DNA of 64,000 nt. Source: Mesotaenium endlicherianum (Eukaryota > Streptophyta > Zygnematophyceae > Zygnematales > Mesotaeniaceae). Location of the stretch: positions 214,410 to 278,409 of the forward strand of contig WELA01006414.1 in the NCBI GenBank assembly GCA_009602735.1, read 5' to 3'. The notes beneath the pieces were generated by a model. That model saw only the letters and a program-made list of their open reading frames with translations. It did no database searches and was not told where the DNA came from. Made by a program: the position numbers and the translations under genes. This document shows positions 45,962-56,193 of the stretch, one piece after another (the first letter of the stretch is position 1; every line of letters starts with the position of its first letter).

Positions 45962-46681
45962 TGTAATGAAGCAGTATATTGGTTGATATAATATGATTTA
46001 AATATAACAGTTAAATAAGTTCAACCTGCTGAACTCTAAGTTAATAATCAGTCTGCTGGACTTTATATTTAATATCAGTTTAATGACTCAATCGAAAGCA
46101 GCATGCTGAAGTCAGCTTAAGTCAGCTTGCTGACACATTGTTTGACAACCAGCTGACTTCCGTACTCGGTAGCAGCGAACTGCCTCGATGTGCATCTAAG
46201 TGTGGTATGCTAGATGAATGGCCAGATGATATCTCTATGATGGATGGCGATTCGGGATGGTGGGAGATGGCGGTGGATTTGGTTAATCGAGGTCCTACCA
46301 ACGTGGTTAACTCCCGGGTAGGCGGTGCCATCGCACTGGCCGTCGAACAGTAAACTCATTCCATGTACATATGCTAGGCATTGCTCTCAAGTTTGGCATT
46401 CGGAAACGAGGCCAACTCTCTTGTACAGCTTACTGAGAGAGATCTGGATCCAAGGCGAGAAGCCATTGATACGCACTGTCTTCTAACTTTGCTTATGTAT
46501 GAGTTTACTGATCGCATTATTGATGCTAGTTTACTCGCATTTGACTTACGAGTGTTGTTCACTGCTAGTGTGTTGTCCTTTTGCCGTTTAATCAGTTAAC
46601 GGAAAATCCATAAAGATTACTTGCTGATGTAAAGATCTTTATTAATCGTTCATTGCCTATTTGGTAAGTCGCTTCATTTCA
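45962..46681 (+). repeat. 3' LTR of element A1
   Basis: 720 bp, preceded by the polypurine tract and by GTTGTCGAGGCGACAAC, a small perfect hairpin found near the same place. Confidence 0.92.
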
Positions 46682-47152
46682 GAAGGACATCTTCTTAGAA
46701 GTCCAACTATGCCAGCTGTAAGCCACAGAGTTATCAGTAAAGCTTCCACTTGTATCTCTTGTGTTTTCAGGACCACTGAGTCTCTCTCTTGTGAAGAGCA
46801 AGCCCTCCTGGCTTCCTGTCACTAGAAGAACCTCACAAGTGGTGAGCAAAGTCACAGCTTAAACCTTGCCATAGGACTACTCTTGAAGATCATGATGTGC
46901 TTCCTGTGATCTTTTGGGCCATACTTCATTAGTTATATTCCTACCAATTTACAATTTTGAGGTGCTCACTCTGGAGAGTACACACTCCTTACTTCTTAAA
47001 AAGATCTCTCTTTGCCTGCACGCAATTAGAGTCTTCAACGTATGCCTACCCGCAATGGGCTATCTTATTAGCGTTACTACAAAGAGGTTAGTGGCGAGGA
47101 CTCAGACTCAGATATCAGTACTATCACTGATCCCCATGAGGAGGAGCACCCG

Positions 47153-48110
47153 GTGCCCCCTCAGCATACTGCCGTCCACGAGCCACCTCTTCAGTGGACT
47201 CATTACAATTACTCGTACTCCATGGCAGGTGACCAGGATACGAAGGTAGACAAGGCCTCCCTCTTCCGCTTTAGCTGCAGGCCGGGCACTTGTGATCTGG
47301 ACGACACTATCTCCGAGTTTGAGGCTGACTTCGAGAACGCTAAGCTCAAGACGCCGGCGCTCATTAAGCGCCAGGTGTTTGGCACGCTCATGCGTTTTCT
47401 TCTCTACAAGGCTCGCGACACCTACCAAGAGAAGGCAGCCGAGATCCTCATGCGCACGAAGCTGGTGGGGGACGTTCAGACCCCACTAGCTGACCCAGTG
47501 CAGGCCTTCTGGGACGTCCTCAAACAGGAGTTCCAGGCCGCTACGGAGGAGAAGGTGTACGAGGTGCACCACTTCTTCCGCCGCAAGAACGAGACGATCC
47601 GCATGATGTACCGACGTCTGACCCACCTACGCAAAGCGTGGGCACGGTTACTGACCGAGATTCAGCGGAGATCTTCTTGCGTGCCGTGGAGTTGCGTCTG
47701 AGGGAGAGAGCTATTGCCCCCCTCATCGACCGCAAGGGTTTCAAATACTCACTGGAGGATGCTTACCTCTCAGTCGAGAAGCAGAGCTTGGCAGCCGCAC
47801 GGAGCAACATCAGCGACCGTGTGGGCCTCGCATCTACAGGTGTACGGCACGAGACTGCAGTGCTGCCATCTTCCACAATGCGACCAGCCCCTGCACGCCA
47901 GCCCCAGCAGCAGCACTCGCAGCGCGCGCAGCTGTCCCAGCAGACTCAGCAGCGCGGAGCGCCGCGCGGCCGTATCTTTATGGCCGCCACGACGAGCGAC
48001 CCCTGCTAGTCTTGCGGGAAGATGGGCCACTCCCGCCGTGACTGCACGCTTGCGCAGAACAGCAAGCCCGGCAACCGCACATACTGCGACAAGGTCGGCC
48101 ACCTGCAGGT
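47153..48110 (+). pseudogene. gag of element C with CCHC knuckle
   Basis: The frame reads a capsid-like domain: SLFRFSCRPGTCDLDD, FEADFENAKLKTP, then DPVQAFWDVLKQEFQ and EVHHFFRRKNETIRMMYRRL, a Retrotrans_gag-like pattern with the typical W/F spacing. It continues into ELRLRERAIAPLID and a zinc knuckle (SCGKMGHSRRDC, about 48010-48045). The region is broken. Confidence 0.7.
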
Positions 48111-49924
48111 TATCTACCTGCAGAAGAAGCGCGACCTCAAGAACGGGCGCGCTCAGGTCAGACCCTCCGGTGCAGCAGGCCAACAGGCCATGCGTAATCC
48201 GCGCACTGGCGGACGACCCGCGATGACAGCGGCCACGGCCACGACCAGCGCCGTAATGACGCCCGGCGAGGACCACTACAGTTACGACGCCCTCAGTGAC
48301 GCACTGTTAGCGGCCGAGGCCGAGATTGCCCGCCTACACGCTCGCGACGCCAGCATCGGCTACGATGTGTGTGGAGCTCTGTACGCTCCTGCCAGCGGCA
48401 CGCTCCTAGCTAGGGTTTTTGCCAGTGGCGGACGGGCACGCTTCGACCGGCTGACAGCTGGCAAGCACCCATCAGGCGCAGCCTAGCCAGCCGACATAGC
48501 AGTCCGCCCCGGCAACGAGGCGTCCCCAACGCCAACGTAGCCATCGCCGATGCGGGCGACGACTTTGGCCTGCACGGCCTTGCTATCGACTGCAGGACCG
48601 GCAATGGCCGGCCTGGCGGCAGGTGGCAGTCCCCTGCTAGCCTGTCAAACGGCTGCGCACGCCGCGACAAGTTTCGGCACGCGCACCGTGCACGCGTGCG
48701 CAGATCTGCGCACGAGGGAGCAACAGGAGCACAGCCGCTTGCTACTGGCTGCCAATAGCAAGATCCAGCAGCTGGCGCTACGTGGCATGCACACGGCATT
48801 TGAGGCGCCATGCCCCATCACCGTCCGCGTTGTCCCTGGTCAGTCGCGAGGGACGGCGGCGCGAGGTCCCTTTTGGCGACCTGGCCTCGTCGCCCTTGGC
48901 ATGCCAGCCTGCGCACCTTCATTTGGCAGCTACTCTCAGGTGCCGCCACTTGGCGTGCGCAAGGGGGCTTGACCCGATAGGAGCGCAGACGGCAAAGGGC
49001 GCCGGCACTATCCACCAGGTGGGGGCGCGTCCACAAAATTGCCGCACGACCCAATCATCGGGAAGCCGCCCAACGGCTTGCGCACGGCATTGCTCAGCCA
49101 GGGCTTAAACCCTGGCAACGCGCAAAACCCCAACAACCTCGCAAGCTGCGTTGCCGAGGCTGCGCAGGGCCTTCTCGCCCGGAAGCGGGATGACCGAGCA
49201 TTGTACGGGCCCCACGCAGGAGAGAGCGCCGGCGGATCGGCATCCCGCCTGGTGCGCCTCAGGGGCGACCTTGGAGCGCCACCTGGCGGTCCACTTGGGG
49301 TTTTGCTGGCCCCTGCTGCCGTCCCGACGCCTGCGCCAGGACTCGCACAGGCGCTCACCCTCCTCAGGACGCCAAAGCCCCTGCTAGAGCATGCATCGGT
49401 GCCTCCACTCGCAGCAGCACCAGGTGTGCCAGGGACAACAGCTGCAACTCTCGTTCGTTGCGCACGAACACGGCCACTTGGCAGCTACCCGGCAGCTCAC
49501 AAGGCTACACGCAAGCGTCCGCTCGTGGCAGCTGCAGGTCGAGCATCAGGCGCGCTCAAGCGCAACAAACCCAACCAGGGACGGCGTATGGAGGAAGCCC
49601 CGCTTCTGGCCCGCTCCTTCCGCGTCCTAGACCCTATAGTAGCAACAGTCACGCCAGCACCGCACGCACTCGCATCGCCAGTGACGACGGTACAGCTCAG
49701 CGCCAAGGTGCTATCGCTGGCACTGCACCGCATGCCGGCGGTGTCATTTTTCGAGCTCGGCGTGACGTTGGAGGCGACCCGATAGGCCGCCCAGCTTATG
49801 CTCCGTTCCCGCGCCCCTGGGGTCCGCACAGGCACAGACAGGCCGGCAGCAGAAGCTTCCACTGCAACGTTTTTAGCCCCTTCTTGACCCCCGCACAAGC
49901 GCAAGCTAATCAGCAGCCCTAACG
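48111..49924 (+). other. element C spacer, no domain recognised
   Basis: GC-rich sequence between gag and protease of element C. The plus strand has fragments of Ala/Arg-rich frames without motif; the irregular frames suggest decayed or never-coding linker. Confidence 0.45.
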
Positions 49925-50280
49925 CGGCGTTCCTGGACAATGCGCAAGGGATTGTGCTGGTCAACAAGCAGGCCCCTCAACGCATCATGTTTGACACCGG
50001 CACAAAGCCAGTTCTGATCAGTCACAGCTATTTCCGGCAGCTAGGCCTCTCCTCAGCTAATCTAGAGGATTTGCCCATGTGGATCAACACTGCAGCTGGC
50101 ACCTCCGACTCCGTGACGGGCCGCACTCGGATGGCGCTTGTCTTCACCTTTTGGCCCGGGATTGAGGACGAGACAACAATCCATCGTCACGCGTTGGTGA
50201 CGCGCTCTGATACCTTCGACGTCCTCCTGGGACAGAACGTGCTCTTCTCCATTGGAGCAGCGGTGGATAATTAGACGGAG
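49925..50280 (+). pseudogene. protease of element C
   Basis: An aspartic protease-like segment: IMFDTGTKPVLIS with the D-T-G active site at about 49990, a flap region and a C-terminal FDVLLGQNVLFSIGA matching the ILG/LLG signature of retropepsins. Position between gag and RT fits. Confidence 0.75.
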
Positions 50281-50474
50281 CGAGCACACTATTGGCCCAA
50301 TTGGCGCACAAGAGGCACGCACACGACCTCGTTGCCGCTAGACATTCTGGCTTGCCGTCCCACCTCAGCGGTCTTCTACGGCTTCATGGCGCTCGGCGAC
50401 GATGAGGACCGGTTTGGCGTCACTCCGACACGCAAGGGCGGCTCAGGGAGGACAACGTTTATGTCGGGGTCAAC

Positions 50475-51600
50475 TTGCTCCAGCCCCACGCCGAGGAGCC
50501 AGAGCTACCGAGCGCAAAGCTCCACCTTACCCCTACAGAGCTGCTGACGGCGCAGGCGCGGGAGTTTGTGCGCATTTCCGCAGCACAGCATGCCGCGATG
50601 CACCAAATTATAGCAGCAGCGACCGCAGCCGCCGATGTCGCCGCCACCGCAGTGGCCACAGCTGCTAGGGCCCACGAGCTCCTCGCCGCTGCCGCGGGCA
50701 CGAGCCTGCCGCTTGCCCCTGCGCAGCCTCCGCGCAAGAGGGCTCGCTCGCCAAACGCCCAATCCGACGTCCGCCTGCGGCAGGAGGTACCAGTTGGAGT
50801 GGCCATGCAATTCCAGATGGCGTCGCAGCCACCTTTGTCATCGATGCACACCGACGACTCCAACCGCCGCACGACCGCTTTAAAGGAGGAAGCCATGCGT
50901 CAGGCGGCCTACGACCCGCTGACAGACGACGAGTTGTATGAGCGCGCGCCACAGGATTCCTACAAGCCGACTGAGTTGCAGGCGCGGCCCGTCACTCCCG
51001 CTGCTCGCATTCGCCGTAGGCCCACGGGACCCCCAGGATTCCGCACTCTAACAGGGCCACCAGGCTTCGACAGTCCTGCTGGACCTCCAGGGTTAGCCCG
51101 CACTCCCTCAGCCGGACTGCCTGGGTGTAGCCGCCCAGCGTCCGCCAGGTCCGGCGCAGCCTATCGCTGTGTCGCAGGGCCCCGATGCCGGCCCGAGCAT
51201 GATTGCTCTACAAACGCCAGTAGTCGCGACCTCTCGCATCACCTGTACGGTGGAGGCACCAGCGACAACCATTCCCGAGCCCACGCGTTCGCCGCAGCCA
51301 CCTCCGCCACCTCCGGCACTGGTGCTTAGGCAGCCCGTGCAGTGGCCAGCGCCGCAGGCACTGCAATGACAGCCATCCCCGTACGCTCGGTCCTACACCC
51401 AGAGCCAGGTCGTGGGCTGCGTGGCAAGCGACGCGCTGTCACCCCGCCGCAGCTCAAGCGCAGCCTACGCAACGAGCGCAGCCTCACGCCTCCACTCCGA
51501 CGTGGTCGATCCCTCACGCCGCCCTATCGCAACAACCGCGATTGGGCAGCCACCCCGCCCTACCACGAGGCAGACGACCCGGAGGACGGATCGTAGTCCA
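50475..51600 (+). pseudogene. Ala-rich and GPPGF-repeat linker of element C
   Basis: The frame encodes an Ala-rich helical stretch (about 50550-50700), a basic cluster KRARSP that could be a nuclear localisation signal, an acidic-aromatic segment (DPLTDDELYE) and repeats of GPPGF/GPPGL. Such disordered linkers are common in polyproteins. No enzymatic motif is visible. Confidence 0.5.
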
Positions 51601-52310
51601 CCACGTTTGCCTCCCACGTGCTCTACGACTAGCGCTCGCCAGCTCCTGGTAGCCACTTTGCCGGTGACAAGCCTGCCGGTCCACCTCCCTCCAAAGTGGC
51701 CCGCACCAGCACCCGCACATGCGACTCCAGACCCAGTCGCCGCTCTGCAGCCGTTGCTGACCTGGCGCGCCACCACCAGCGTCCACACGGTCAGCAGCCG
51801 CTCCACCCTCACCTATGTGCCCGGGTGCAGCTGGCGCCCTGCCAGCCTTTGCACGTTTGACAGTTTGCCTACCGCACAGAGTCAGTCGGCAGCGCCAACT
51901 TGGCGGACCTCCCGTTCCACCGACGCCAGCAGGCGTACTACAACTTGCATCCGTACCTGCCTTAGTGCCCGATTTTGGACTAGCTGGCGTACGCCGCTTT
52001 TCACGCGCAGAATTGCAAGGCCAGACGCTTGTGGCAGCTCACCTGCGTGCGCACAACCCAATCACGCTTGATACCTGTTCCCTTGCACATCCTGCAGGAC
52101 GCTCAAGACAGGTGGCGTCAGTACTAGGCCCACGCGCGCGTTGTCCTGTCCCAGCCGCTGGCGGGGCCTCTTCCACATCTTACGCGTGACTACGCCGATC
52201 GTGCCGTTGTTGCACTCCGCATGGCCCCACACTAGTACAGCATCGCCCGTACGTACCCGCCCACCGCGGAGCCAGGCCATCCTGCCATGGGCCTTTGGCC
52301 CTTGCCAACG
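51601..52310 (+). other. element C, region before the solo LTR
   Basis: GC-rich sequence with short frames and no domain recognised. It continues across the solo LTR insertion into the methyltransferase. Confidence 0.4.
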
Positions 52311-53030
52311 TGTAATGAATCAGTATATTGGTTGATATAATATTCATTTAGATATAACAGTTAAATAAGTTCAGCCTGCTGAACTCTAGATAATAATCAG
52401 TCTGCTGGACTTTATATTTAATATCAATTTAATGACTCAGCCGAAAGCAGCAGGCTGAAGTCAGTTTAAGTCAGCTTGCTAACACATTCTTTGACACCCA
52501 GCTGACTTCCGTACTCGGTAGCAGCAAACTGCCTCAATATGCATCTAAGTGTGGTATGCTACATGAATGGCCAAATGACATCCCTGTGATGGATGGCGAT
52601 TCGGGATGGTGGGAGATGGCGGTGGATTTGGTTAACCGAGGTCCTACCAACGTGGTCAACTCCCGGGTAGGCGGTGCCATCGCACTGGCCGTTGAACAGT
52701 AAACTCATTCCATGTACGTATGCTAGGCATTGCTCTCGAGTTCGGCATTCGGAAACGAGGCCAACTCTCTTGTACAGCTTACTAAGAGAGATCTGAATCC
52801 AAGGCGAGAAGCCATTGATACGCACTGTCTTCTAACCTTGCTTATGTATGAGTTTACTGATTGCATTATTCATGCTCGTTTACTCGCATTTGATTTACGA
52901 GTGTTGTTCACTGCTAGTGTGTTGTCCTTTTGCCGTTTAATCAGTTAACGGAAAATCCATAAAGATTACTTGCTGACATGAAGATCTTTATTAATTGTTA
53001 ATCGCCTATTTGGTAAGTCGATTCATTTCA
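52311..53030 (+). mobile_element. solo LTR, family A, inserted in element C
   Basis: A 720-bp family A LTR with TG...CA ends and flanking 5-mers CAACG (52306-52310) and CAGCG (53031-53035), four of five identical. Both flanks are GC-rich element C sequence, so it landed in C and later lost its internal part. Confidence 0.88.
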
Positions 53031-53040
53031 CAGCGCCAAT

Positions 53041-54044
53041 CTACACAGATCAGCTAGATGAGCGACTTGGCGGCATCGTTCTGGTGGAGATCTTCGCCGG
53101 CATCGCTACTAGGTTGCTGGCGACACTGCAGGCTGGCATTCCCGTTTGACGCTACGTCTACGTTGACCCTGACCTGGAGGCACAGCAGGTTGCCCGACGT
53201 CAGATGGCGCTCTGTCACGAGCGCTTCCCCGACATCTTTCCCGCACGCGCCTTCCGTCACGCGCAGACTGACTGGCCCATGAACATCCGCCACATCACCA
53301 ACGAGCACGTGACGCGCCTCGGCCCAGTGGACCTCGTCATCGTTGGCTAGGAATGCCAGAGGTTCTCCATCGCAGGTCGCGGCGGTGCCCTCAGCGACAC
53401 TTGCACGGCGCTCTTCTGGCACCTCCTGCGCGTCCTCAACCTGGTTGAGACGCGCTAGCCACCTCACTCCCTCGCGTGGGTCTTGGAGAATGTGGCGGTT
53501 CGCGGCGACGAGCGAGCCAATGTTTGCGTCGACTTTGAGCTTTGCAGCAGCTACCTCGGACGCGAGGCCGTCATTGACGCCGCGCAAATTGGGTCTTTCG
53601 CCCACCGCGTGCGCGCCTACTTCACCAACCTGGCCCTGCCAGGCACGTTGGAAGCCCTGGCAGCCGCGCACCCCCGCCACACGCGCAACGTCGACTCCAT
53701 CCTCGACGTCGCACGGCTGGCCCAGCGCGTTACAGCCCTGCCCCATCCGTCGCAGGCCTAGTGTGAGGTGCTCTGCGATGTCACGCGCGCTCTGCCTACT
53801 TTTGTCAGCCGCTACGACAGCGCCGCCTACATCGGCGCAGCTCGCGGCATGCTCATGACCTTTCTTCCGACTTGTACGAGCGGCCGCGCGCCGTGGAGGT
53901 GGAGCGCGCCATGGGCTTTCTGGCCCATCTGACCCAGGTGGATGGCATCACCGAGGTCAACCGCGTTTGGCTCTTGGGGCAGGCCATTGATGCCAACGTC
54001 TTGACTTGGATTCTTTTGCAGACGCAGGCCTTAACTCCCCTCTA
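53041..54044 (+). pseudogene. C5 cytosine DNA methyltransferase domain of element C
   Basis: The order of motifs is that of C5-cytosine methyltransferases, which transfer a methyl group from S-adenosylmethionine to cytosine. Motif I is VEIFAGIATRLL (near 53088), motif II YVDPDLEA, motif IV an ECQRFSIAGRGG block (53351-53385; the Cys is the catalytic nucleophile), then ALFWHLLRVLNL, motif VI LENV (near 53485), motif VIII GSFAHRVRAYFTNL (53596-53630), a target-recognition region with ALPTFVSRYDS, motif IX VEVERAMGF (53893-53921) and motif X LLGQAIDANVLTWIL (53971-54015). The AHRxRxYFxN form of VIII and the short size (about 335 residues) are closer to DNMT3/DRM-type enzymes than to DNMT1 or CMT. 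It lies between protease and RT in one sense, so it belongs to the element. It is broken by a few disruptions. Confidence 0.85.
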
Positions 54045-54339
54045 ACAAGAGGCCCGCCATCCCAAGCTCCCTCGTTGCATGGATGCGCCCGATGATAGCT
54101 CTTCCGAGGACGACAGCGCTCGCCCTCCACCCAGTACCCGGTGGTGCTCCCAGAGAGAAGGGCCTGCTCCGCGGGCTCCTCGCCGCCCGTACCAGCCGCC
54201 ACCCGCATCCGACGCCGTCTCTGGCCCGCTGGGGGGGGACGGCCCAGAGAGGGGACACAGCGGGCCAAGGAGCCGCATCGCTCCCCCTTTCTTTTTCCTC
54301 CTGCACGCCGGCAGGCGGCTCCGACGGGTCAGCTGGCAA

Positions 54340-54430
54340 TCGCAGGGCAAGTGCCAGCAGGAACCAGCAGGAGCCAGCAAGTGCCAGCAAGCGCCAGCAA
54401 GAGCCAGTAGATGCCAACAGGAGCAGAGGT
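54340..54430 (+). repeat. tandem CCAGCAAGNG-type repeat in element C
   Basis: About seven imperfect copies of a 10-bp unit (GCCAGCAAGN and variants) lie between methyltransferase and reverse transcriptase. Confidence 0.7.
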
Positions 54431-54589
54431 AGGCCAGTCGCTCTCTGCCAACAGACAAGCGACGCCGGCAGGAGGGCAGAGCGCCGCAGCTGTAGCCCAC
54501 GAGGCGACGAGTGTAGGGTAGGCACCGCCTCCGGCAGCCCCTACATGGAAGCTGGGGGGGACCCTTACCGCGGAGCAGGCAGCACAGCT

Positions 54590-55435
54590 GACAGAGATGC
54601 TCGATGCCCGGCGCAGTGTTTGCTTTGCCAGTGGTATGCATGACTTGGGGCGCTACACTGGCGACCCCATGAGGCTCCGCCTCACGTCAGACGTACCCAT
54701 CTTCCAGAAGCGATATCGCTACAGTCACTTCGAGGACGGCTTGATCAGCAATCAGACAGGCAAGCTGGAGAACCACTAGCTTATTTGAGAGTCCTCCTCT
54801 ACCTACGCGGCCCCCATGATCATGGCAGCAAAGAAGGATGCCTCAGGCAATTGGTATGAGAAGAGGATGTGCGGTGATAATCGTAAGCTGAACGAGGTCA
54901 TTGAGCAGGACAAATATCCTATGCCTACCCCTGACGAGATCTTCGATGACATTGGCACGTGCACATGGACTTGAGGCAGGGCTTCAACCAAATACCTATT
55001 GCGGCGAAGGACCAGCACAAGACAACGTTCTGGGGGGCACAACGCCTCTACAAGTGGAGAGTGATGCCCTTCGGCTTGTAGAACGCTCCAGCTACCTTCC
55101 AACGGGTCATGGACAAGGAAGTTGGCAGGGCTATCCTTTGCCCGCTGCTACATTGATGACGTGCTCGTCTTCAACGAGACTTTTAAGGAGCACGTGGCGC
55201 ACATCACCGCCGTCCTGGACCGCTTGGAGGCCGTTGGGCTCAAGTGCCATCCAGGGAAGTGCACCTTTGGGACCCGAGAGGTGGAGTACCTTGGGCATCT
55301 CCTCTCCTCCAATGATTTGGCACTGCAGCTGGCCAAGATCTCGGCCATCACAGGCATCCCGCCGCCTACCGACATCTCGCAGCTGAGAGCCTTCCTTAGG
55401 ATTGCCAAGTACTATCTCCTATTATCAAATTCCTG
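54590..55435 (+). pseudogene. reverse transcriptase of element C
   Basis: The segments follow the Ty3/gypsy reverse transcriptase: PIFQKRYRYS, APMIMAAKKDASGNWYEKRM, DNRKLNEVIEQDKYPMP, HMDLRQGFNQIPIA, TTFWGAQRLYKWRVMPFG, NAPATFQRVMD, the catalytic YIDDVLVF (55149 on), and VGLKCHPGKCTFGTREVEYLGHLLS with the start of the connection domain. Sequence turns abruptly AT-rich near 55435. The region is broken in several places. Confidence 0.85.
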
Positions 55436-56190
55436 ATTTTTCTATTGAGCATTTTCAGCTTCAATATTGGAAAGTGCCTTACACTTCGTTACTTGCCAAC
55501 AATTTGGAACTCATTTGATTAGAATTGGAAGGAACAAAAGGGTGAGGGCAAAAGTAAGGAAGGGAGGGCGAGGTTGGAAGGGAAGGAAATGAGGAAGGAA
55601 AAGGGGAAGGAGAAGTGGGAGGAAGAGGTAAAAGAAAACGGCCCGAGAGAAGGCAAAAAGGGAGTGGTGATTAGAGGAAAGAGAGATTGTGGTTTCGAGA
55701 AAAGACGAGCACCACGCAAGCTAAGCAAGCATTGGATACCTTTGATTTGTATGCTCTGTGACATGTGCATCTATTCTATTATTTATTCATACATCTAGTA
55801 AGACACCTATATAATACAGAAAAATGAAATAGGCTTTGATTACTAAAGAAGAAAGTAGGAGTAGTACACAAAAATGCATAACTCTCATCTCTCATTCACA
55901 ATGTAGACTACCAATATACTATCCTATTCTTTACATCTGCTTCTTAAATGTGAGTCTACTCTTGCTTAGTCATTCTTGGTCTCTCCTTGGTCCCGCTTCT
56001 CCTGGTGGATTGAGCTAGAGGGTCAATTGTTGTACTTTTGTAACTTCCTGCGATGACAATTTAGAAAGATTTCTGGTGTTTACGTAGCCTGCTTGCTCAT
56101 TTTGAGTGTCAGCAGTTATTCTTGAGGAACTCTTGGTTGATTCTGCACGCGTAATGATATTATATATTTATGTCACAAATCTTGGCTTGA
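55436..56190. other. AT-rich flank with purine tract
   Basis: A purine-rich tract (GGAAGG/GGGAGG words, about 55525-55690) is followed by AT-rich sequence. It may include the 5' non-coding end of the piggyBac-like transposon; I could not identify terminal inverted repeats or TTAA duplications. Confidence 0.4.
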
Positions 56191-56193
56191 AAC

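Larger units (their letters stand above)
38505..46681 (+). mobile_element. Ty3/gypsy chromovirus A1 (family A)
   Basis: An 8177-bp element with LTRs at 38505-39225 and 45962-46681, a primer-binding site at 39227-39238 and a polypurine tract (AAGTGGGAGGGAT) before the 3' LTR. The flanking 5-mers GGAGG and GAAGG agree at four of five positions and are probably the target-site duplication. By-eye comparison of the LTRs shows about 35-40 differences in 720 bp (about 5 percent), so it is perhaps a few million years old. Gag is open over its full length; pol and the extra ORF are broken, with roughly eight disruptions, and pol is not complete. The order is gag, protease, reverse transcriptase, integrase, chromodomain, extra ORF. 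Confidence 0.93.
46990..55435 (+). mobile_element. element C: Ty3/gypsy-like retroelement carrying a DNA methyltransferase
   Basis: This GC-rich fossil shows, on the plus strand, gag (47153-48110), a CCHC knuckle, protease (about 49925-50280), a long linker, a C5 DNA methyltransferase (53041-54044) and a reverse transcriptase (about 54590-55435). A solo family A LTR (52311-53030) is inserted between linker and methyltransferase. No LTR of its own, RNase H or integrase is recognised; the ends given are the limits of what I can identify. It is heavily broken, with well over a dozen disruptions. The composition, unlike the AT-rich A and B elements, resembles the host's GC-rich exons. Retrotransposons with captured methyltransferases are known from charophyte algae and dinoflagellates. 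Confidence 0.82.

Noticed and set aside
53054-53746. 230-codon minus-strand ORF
   Set aside because: Antisense to the methyltransferase domain, no motif.
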